Shown here one piece after another: positions 57,465 through 64,000 of a stretch of 64,000 bases of DNA. The translations under genes were made by a program, and so were the position numbers. The DNA comes from Salvia splendens (lineage: Eukaryota > Streptophyta > Magnoliopsida > Lamiales > Lamiaceae). Where the stretch lies: positions 14,632,001 to 14,696,000 of the forward strand of contig NC_056046.1 in the NCBI RefSeq assembly GCF_004379255.2, read 5' to 3'. The notes under the pieces were generated by a model. It made no database searches and was not told where the DNA came from. It saw nothing but the letters and a program-made list of their open reading frames with translations. Position 1 is the first letter of the stretch; each line of letters begins with the position of its first letter.

Positions 57465-59210
57465 TGTTAAGGAAGAAGTTCCTCAACGATAGATTTCGCG
57501 TCGAACGTCGCGGGAGCTTTTGCCCGTCGATCACTCCGGCGTCGAAAAATAGGGTTTGTGCGTTGTGCATGATGAAAAAGAGAAGAGAGTGTGAAAATAT
57601 TTTATTTCTTGATTGATTGTCAATTATGAAATATTCCCACATATTTATAATGTGGAATCCTCAAATAAATAAATCTAATCTAATATTAACCAACTAAGCA
57701 AAATATATTGTAAAGATATTAATTACTAATATATATGAGATATGGAAGATATGTCTCGTATCAACTCTCCCGCGGTTAAAATCCACCTTGTCCTCAAGGT
57801 GGTAACCACGACACAATGAAGAGCATCGCGAACATAACCTCCTGGATCAAACGTGCACGGTCGGTGCCGATAATGGAACAAACTTTGCTTGCTAGACTGG
57901 CACCATGATTCAATTATGTTGGTGAACATAATATTTATATAGGACCTTGAGCTCTTAATATTTGTTGCTCCAATAATTCTATTAGATATGCCCTTAACGT
58001 GAATACAGATAGATATCCGCATAGCCGACAACATTCTCCTCAAGCAAAGTCTCTATATCATATTTTATCTCCAATTCACTATGTGTTGGAACAATAATTC
58101 CATCACCAATCTTGTCATCATATGCCTCAACGAGCACTTGAGGCATCATATTTTTGTTCACAAGGATATCTTTATAGGGCTCGTTGTCTAGAACATCAAG
58201 AGTAACACCATCATTGCGAGTAGCATTGTTAGAAACATCGTTAATGTCTTCAGGAATATCCTCACTCAATACCATCGTGGAGTATTATCAATGTTCTCTG
58301 CTGCTATATTTTCATCATCAATGTTCTCGTTGTAATCGTTTACGGCAGCAAGTTGGGCAGGAGAGGGCGATCAAACCAAGAGGTTGGTTATATTGTTGAG
58401 ATATCGCGGCTGGCCCGAATCAATAAACTCCCGGGACTGTTGAGGCTGGTGCGTTGAACCGGATCGTGGCTGGGTAATGGCAGGCAGAGACGTCGTGCAG
58501 GGGCTCAGCGATCGGTTGAACTGCGGTGGCTGGTACGTTGGCTGCATGTGCAGCACTTCCGGCTGATGGTAATTTGGCTGCCATTGTTGATAATCGGCGT
58601 GGAATGACTGCTGCTCTGGACCGGCTGCGTGTGGGGCTGATGTTGTTGCCACCGCCAATCGTGTATCTCCGGTCATTGTGGTTGCTGCCATTGCAAAGCA
58701 TCGGGTGGATCAGGTTCGGGTTGCAATGGAGGGAGCGTTGCTGCTACCCTGCGCTAATGCTCAACCAATCGGGTCTCGAGTCGGGCGAGCATAGCGTTGA
58801 TATACTCCAACGTTGCTGCTGTTGAATTCAGTTGCAAGCCTTCAGATGCTTGCGATATCTCCGGCCATGAACGAAGATTGACTTCGGCCATGAGTTCGAG
58901 AATGAAAGCACCACTTGTTAAGGAAGAAGTTCCTCAACGATAGATTCTGCATCGAACGTCGCGGGAGCTTTTGCCAGTCGATCACTCCGGTGTCGAAAAA
59001 TAGGGTTTGTGCGTTGTGCATGATGAAAAAGAGAATAGAGTGTGAAAATATTTTATTTCTTGATTGATTGTCAATTATGAAATATTCCCACATATTTATA
59101 ATGTGGAATCCTCAAATAAATAAATCTAATATAATCTTAACCAAGCAAAATATATTGTAAAGATATTAATTACTAATATATTGGAGATATGAAAGATATG
59201 TCTTGTATCA
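57465..59210 (-). mobile_element. small gypsy-derived LTR element, complete ends
   Basis: 1746 bp flanked by GTGAC (57460-57464 and 59211-59215). LTRs are 57465-57763 (299 bp) and 58916-59210 (295 bp), similar but not identical. Orientation is minus: a primer-site candidate TGGTGCTTTCATTCTCG starts next to the right LTR, and a gag-like frame starts ATGGCCGAAGTC at about 58891. The other end reads HLEDKVDFNRGRV before GCGGGAGAGT and the LTR. Only gag-start and pol-end remain, so it is a deletion derivative that still kept the signals for movement. Confidence 0.88.
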
Positions 59211-59328
59211 GTGACAGTGACAGTGACAGAGCTACAACAAGCCAACAACAAGATGTATCAAAATTAGAGATTAAACACAATGCATACGTATATACCAACT
59301 AAGAAAGTTTCACTCTCTCTCAACAAAA

Positions 59329-60363
59329 TCATGAAGTAATTTCATCTTCAAACCATGCATGATTGAGAGCCATTTCTGCAGTCATCCTCTTCACTGGATC
59401 ATAACACAACAACCCTTTAAGCAGATCAAATCCATCTCTTGAAAGCATCAAATTTGCACAACAAATAGAAATCTCAACATTCTTAGCACTAGGATGGCCA
59501 AGAATGCAATACATCTCGTGCAACTGATCCTCCTCCGACTCCCCTCGAAACAACACCTCGTTTATCACCATCTCCGCGAATATGCACCCCACGGCCCACA
59601 TATCGACAGCACACGAACCCCTCCTCTCCCCAAGAAGCAACTCGGGCGCCCTGTACCACAACGTCCCCACCTTGCACTCCTCCTCCTCATCCTCAACCCT
59701 AACCGATAGCCCAAAATCACATATTTTCAACCGCCCCCCTTTGCTCAGGAGCACATTTGCGGGCTTGAGATCCCTATGCACGACCTTGTTCCGATGAAGA
59801 AAGTCGACACCTTGGATCAACTGCTTCATAAGCGCCTTCACTTGGCTCATTGCAAGGCCATGATCTCCGTTGAGAGACATGTATCTTCTTAGATCAGTGT
59901 CCATGTACTCCATCACCACATAAACGCCGTCGTACTCATCCACCGCGACCTCCTTGAATTGCACAATGGAGGGGTGGCCACCGAGGGACTTAAGGATGTC
60001 GATTTCTGCCGTTGTCGAGGGAGACAGGCCATCGAACTCCTCCTTCATCGCCATGATCTCTCCGGTTTTCTTGTGTTCGACTTTGTAGACTACGCCGTAG
60101 GATCCTGAGCTGATTTTCCCCAAGCTCTTGTACTCGTCGACGCTCACACACTCAGGAAACACATCCACCCTTCGTTTCTTGAAACCGACGTCGTTTGTTG
60201 TAGTTTGTGACTCCGGTTTCCTCTTACCATTGTTGTCCGAACAAGAGATGTTTGGTTTCTTGATTGTGATCCCTTTAGGCGCCTTGGATCTGCGAGCAAC
60301 CTTTCTTCCACGGAAAACGGAAAGGCAGGGTTTGGAATCGTTGTTCAAGATTTGAGTTGCCAT
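59329..60363 (-). CDS. CDK-like serine/threonine protein kinase, intronless
   Basis: 344 residues from the ATG at 60361-60363; the frame extends two codons further but without an ATG. Residues 1-75 are basic with clusters KKRRVD and RRSKAPK that could be nuclear signals. The kinase domain (78 to end) has the glycine loop GKISSGSYGVV, Lys107 in AMK, Glu120 in the PSTAIRE-helix position (SPSTTAEIDIL), HRDLKPAN with Asp198, DFG with Asp216 and WYRAPELLLG. The activation segment between DFG and APE is short and acidic and lacks the usual CDK activating-threonine context. It resembles the plant CDKF-2-like group of small intronless kinases. Whether it binds a cyclin is unknown. All catalytic residues are present. 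Confidence 0.85.
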   Translation of the reverse strand: MATQILNNDSKPCLSVFRGRKVARRSKAPKGITIKKPNISCSDNNGKRKPESQTTTNDVGFKKRRVDVFPECVSVDEYKSLGKISSGSYGVVYKVEHKKTGEIMAMKEEFDGLSPSTTAEIDILKSLGGHPSIVQFKEVAVDEYDGVYVVMEYMDTDLRRYMSLNGDHGLAMSQVKALMKQLIQGVDFLHRNKVVHRDLKPANVLLSKGGRLKICDFGLSVRVEDEEEECKVGTLWYRAPELLLGERRGSCAVDMWAVGCIFAEMVINEVLFRGESEEDQLHEMYCILGHPSAKNVEISICCANLMLSRDGFDLLKGLLCYDPVKRMTAEMALNHAWFEDEITS

Positions 60364-61142
60364 TCTCAAATCTAGCGTTTGCTTGATTGTCGGCGGCAGA
60401 TGAAGTAGTTATAACTTAAAGTCGATTAAGGTAATAAGATTTTATATTTGGAAAGTGTATCAATATCTAAAGTTCACGCGATGGTAATGAAAGATTGCAA
60501 TTTTTTTTGGAACTATACGTTGGAATTTGAAACATAGAAGGAAATAAAAATATCCTTGTTCAGCATATACTATTAATTAATTTGATAATAATAATAATAA
60601 TAATAATAATAAAAGTTGTTATGATATACAGTAGTACGTAATATACATACTAACGGTTGCAACAATTTTCATATTCCGCTTAGTTGTACTAATTTCATCT
60701 TCCTTTCCTTTTTTAATCTTTGGATTTAGGCTATATTTTACAATACGAGATTTGGATTTAAATTTTATATAGGATAGCATCGGTCGCGTATTTTATATAT
60801 ATCAATATTTAACTAGGAGTACATAAAGAAGTTAAAATTAAACATTGTAAATCAACACGCCCAACAACATAAAACAATTTTTAGTTTGTAACTACATTAT
60901 GTGGATTTCTTGATTAATTAAGTAATGCGATATATTCTCATTCTTTGGGAATTTAATGGATACTATTGTTTAGATCTGATGAGTTGGTAAAATCGATGTC
61001 TATACTATATGATTTTATGTAAATTTCTAAATAATGCGATTTGCAAATATTATAAACATGAAATCTGACCTAATTACAATTGGCAAAAAATAACAAAACC
61101 ATAATGAAACTACATAGAGTAAAACAAAAAATACAAGGGAAG
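60364..61142. other. AT-rich spacer upstream of the kinase
   Basis: About 780 bp. It should contain the kinase promoter. An (ATA)n microsatellite lies at about 60583-60612. The right end (from about 61050) already matches sequence flanking F-box copy A. Confidence 0.5.
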
Positions 61143-62070
61143 TTATGTGGTTTTTGATGTGGAGACAGGTTTGAGATGAACGATGTTGACATCGGATTTG
61201 AAGGGAAATACTCGTTGGTGAAATCTGTAGGGACATCTAAGATGGGAAGGCAGTTGCACTTTAGTAACACTAGAATTGGAGAGATTATAGAATGCGCCTC
61301 CTTCCGCATCCGCAGTCGTCACGAAAACGATGTCATTGTTGCAAAAGTGCTTGAAAGTGGGATGATCCAAATCAGCTCTGACACGTACAACCATCTTCTT
61401 CTCCGGATTGGCCCACAGCTCCATCTCCTCGGCATCCTTCCCTTGACACATTAACCCTAATCCCCCCTTATACTCCACCAACCTCTTCTCTTTATACCTC
61501 ACTCTCTCCGGCAGCCTCCACGATTCAACAAAACACCTCTGCTTAACGTCCAGCGTCACCACCTTATTGCTCCACGTCAGCCAGTGCATGAATCGGCCGG
61601 CGGTGGTGACAGGAGGATCGAAAGCGGTGACGTTGTCTCCACAGGGAAGGGCGCAGCAGCAGTCCATCTTTTTCCATTTCCAACTCCTCGCAGTGGTCCT
61701 GCATCTCCGTACAGTACAAACGTGGAGGACGACGACGGCCATGGAGACGGTTTTGTAGCGGAGCTTGGGGTTGGGGAGGGCTTGCATGCGTAGAGGCGGG
61801 TGTTGAAGCGGACTCGTCTCTCGCAGATGAGAATGCCTTGGTCGCAGGAGGCGAGGATTTTGATGTGGGCGGCGGAGGCCCAAGGGTGTTTGCTGTGGTC
61901 TTTCGAGCCTTGGATGAAATAGCCGGAGATGGAATTGCTTCTTTCCGAGTGAAGATGGATAAAATTCGGCTCGTATATTATTTCTTGCAAACTGATTTGC
62001 AATCTTCCAAACTTCCCAAGCATGTTCCGCAAAGAATCTCCAACACCAATTCCGACGGCAGTGACTCCAT
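61143..62070 (-). pseudogene. F-box protein pseudogene, copy C (fullest copy)
   Basis: The minus-strand frame begins ATG at 62070 with MESLPSELVLEIL, the start of an F-box that would link to SKP1 in an SCF ubiquitin ligase. It stops early near SVCKK, apparently after a deletion. A shifted frame continues with YEPNFIHLHSERS and ILICERRVRFNTRLYAC. Another frame change near 61700-61760 leads into the F-box-associated domain (FDPPVTTAGRF, CFVESWRLPERV, ELWANPEKKMV) ending at 61143. At least two frame lesions. Copies A and B share its downstream two-thirds. Confidence 0.8.
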
Positions 62071-62939
62071 CTCTATAGACAAAGACTATGATGTTACTCC
62101 TATAATGGAGTCTATCAATATTTATAGATTGATATTAGAATTTCTATTTGAATTCGGAGTATTATATTGACGCTTATTTTAATATTATTATATTCCCTTA
62201 CTTGAGGGGGCTGCTTTCAAAAAATGTCATCCATGTATTAAATTTATTTAGCTATTAATTAATTGTTTTACGTATATTTTAGTAAGATTTAATTTAAGTA
62301 AGGATTTTATAAATAGACTTTTATTTTGTTCAACTTAACCGTGCAAATTACTCCTACATTAAAATTTTAGTGTATTATTGTGGTCTTTTCCAACGATGAT
62401 CACTTAATTAGTCATAAGAAGAATATTTATTTTCTATTTTCATTAATTTTATACCGCACAATTTCCTTCTTGTTGCTCCATTTTAGTGTTTTATTTCTTC
62501 AAGCTTAGATTAATTTAACTATCAAAAGATTCAAAACTCACAATTAAATTTAATTAAGATCAATTGAAACTCACATTTGTTTAATATAATCATTACTATC
62601 AATCTTTTGTTAAGATTGATCAATTGTTTAATACTATGATCATTTATGCAACTTAATCTATTAGCTACATTAAATACTGTAGTATATAGTTGAAGGATAA
62701 TTTGGAGAAAATTTTATAACTGAAGCTTTCACCACATACTATAAATTTATGAAGAATAATAGTAATTCTGAAGAAATTTTCATTGAAACAAAAAAAAATG
62801 TGAAATAGATAAATAGGAAATAGTACTATGAAACAGAAAAATTGTTGGAGTACTATATAAAACATTTGTAAAATACGAAAAACTGAGGTGAGTTATAAAA
62901 TCAAATAAAATGTACGAAAACGTTACAAAAATTTAAAAC
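62071..62939. other. AT-rich spacer
   Basis: About 870 bp, very AT-rich, without a gene-like frame. Confidence 0.5.
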
Positions 62940-62956
62940 ACGGAAACAAAAAATGT

Positions 62957-63166
62957 GAAACCAGCCTAACGCAGTGCCCTCCACTCTACGGGCCAAGAAG
63001 CCCATGCCTTCGCACAAGTCCCGTGGCCCAACTCCCAGCTTCTGGCAGCCAGTGGGTTAAGGCCTCCCCCTTAACGGGCTACTGCGTATCCTGATTGAAC
63101 CCCTCACATGATGTCGGACCGGAGTGTGAGGGCTGCCAAGGCGACGGAATCGTCTTTTTTGCTGCA
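62957..63166 (-). mobile_element. SINE-like GC-rich insertion
   Basis: A 210-bp GC-rich block in AT-rich surroundings, flanked by a 17-bp direct repeat ACGGAAACAAAAAATGT (62940-62956 and 63167-63183). On the minus strand GGGTTCAATCAGG resembles a pol III B box; no clear A box is found. Flanking repeats of this length fit target-primed insertion. The class remains tentative. Confidence 0.6.
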
Positions 63167-63183
63167 ACGGAAACAAAAAATGT

Positions 63184-64000
63184 ACTACCAAGATTTTAAA
63201 ATTGTAGACCATATGGATAGAAAAGCAAAACTTAAATCAACTGCTATTAATTAGCCTGTAGTACTATTTTCAAAGATGAATGTACAAAATTGTACAGTGA
63301 AAAATATTTGGACCATAATGGGCCTTCAGACCTGATGGGCCTCCGTCACTAAATTTATGAATACATTTTGCATGAGGATTGATATATTGTTGAGCGCTAG
63401 CTTGACCGACTATTTCTCTAATCTCATATTTTTCCTTCTTTTCTTTCTATTTTTCAGTTCTATTTTTTTATTTCTTTATAAAATGTGAAATCGCCTCTTA
63501 TTTCTTATTCTTCAGCTATATTAGTCAAAAAAACTAATCTGCACAATCTTTATCACAAACTATACAATAATATGCTAGTATCTCTTTATTGTTTTCTTCT
63601 TCAAATTGAGATTCCATGACATTTTCTCCAAGCTTAAATTCAACATAACATCTCATCTTGTAATTTCTTGCTTCTCCAAAATTTTCAAGAATCTCAAATT
63701 TGTGCATACGGATTTTAAAATTTTCAAGAATTAGAAATGGACAAGAAAGAAGAGAATTAGTAATTGTGATAAATTTCCAAACGAATTGCGCACCCAATTA
63801 GCAAAGCAACAATCGAATTAAATCTCTATTCTTCTTCTGCTTCTTAAATTTGACATCCTTTTTTATCGACGGAGATTGAAAATTTATTGAATGTATTTAT
63901 AGCTGATTAAAAAAAATACTAAGAATTATGTCCCGAAACTTGAAAAGAGAGGTAGAGAGAGATTATAGATATTGTTGAGTGTATCCTTACCTAATGATTG
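63184..64000. other. AT-rich right end, no gene supported
   Basis: About 800 bp. A minus-strand open frame at 63534-63797 has no recognisable motif and spacer-like composition, so it is not called. Confidence 0.5.

Noticed and set aside
63534..63797. Minus-strand open frame of 87 codons
   Set aside because: No motif and spacer-like AT-rich composition. It might be an exon of a gene beyond the edge, but nothing supports that.

Overview
This window is nuclear DNA from a flowering plant, most likely a eudicot. Its genes are split by short GT-AG introns and encode plastid proteins. Spacers are AT-rich and packed with plant-type mobile DNA: Ty1/copia, Ty3/gypsy, TRIM, SINE, Stowaway, PIF/Harbinger and hAT. 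I cannot fix the species from sequence alone. Exon models below were joined by hand from splice sites and reading frame, and each closes in frame.

Layout. 1-3966 is the decayed 3' part of a copia element with its LTR. 3967-5776 holds three MITEs. 5957-15083 is a plastid NFU iron-sulfur scaffold gene; its third intron carries a complete 7.83-kb Tat-lineage gypsy element (6723-14552) with seemingly identical 665-bp LTRs and a 5-bp target duplication. 15734-18403 encodes a plastid type I signal peptidase (PLSP1-like). 20947-22735 encodes a WAT1-type transporter. Convergent to it, 23452-29100 (-) encodes a TDBD-domain nuclear protein with a PIF/Harbinger derivative in its last intron.

29239-37213 is a mobile-element block: three PIF/Harbinger derivatives, one hAT derivative and a Stowaway MITE. 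37683-41992 is a 4.3-kb non-autonomous LTR element on the minus strand, whose 1308-bp LTRs differ at one base that I could find. 42303-42841 is a tRNA-derived SINE. 43485-46135 (-) encodes the chloroplast import receptor GTPase TOC34.

46935-54513 is a mosaic: a Harbinger derivative, an F-box gene fragment, a partial TOC34 duplicate split by a TRIM, a Stowaway MITE, a truncated gypsy derivative, and a second F-box fragment split by another Harbinger derivative and then triplicated in tandem. 54872-57251 is an EF-hand/TPR pseudogene. 57465-59210 is a small complete gypsy derivative. 59329-60363 (-) is an intronless CDK-like kinase, and 61143-62070 (-) is the fullest F-box pseudogene copy. A SINE-like insertion lies at 62957-63166.

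The host genes do not form an operon-like unit, but three act in the chloroplast: NFU supplies Fe-S clusters, PLSP1 removes targeting sequences and TOC34 imports precursors. The most interesting material is the recent activity of elements that cannot all move themselves, a predicted UAG-readthrough signal in the Tat element, and repeated capture and reshuffling of TOC34 and F-box fragments.
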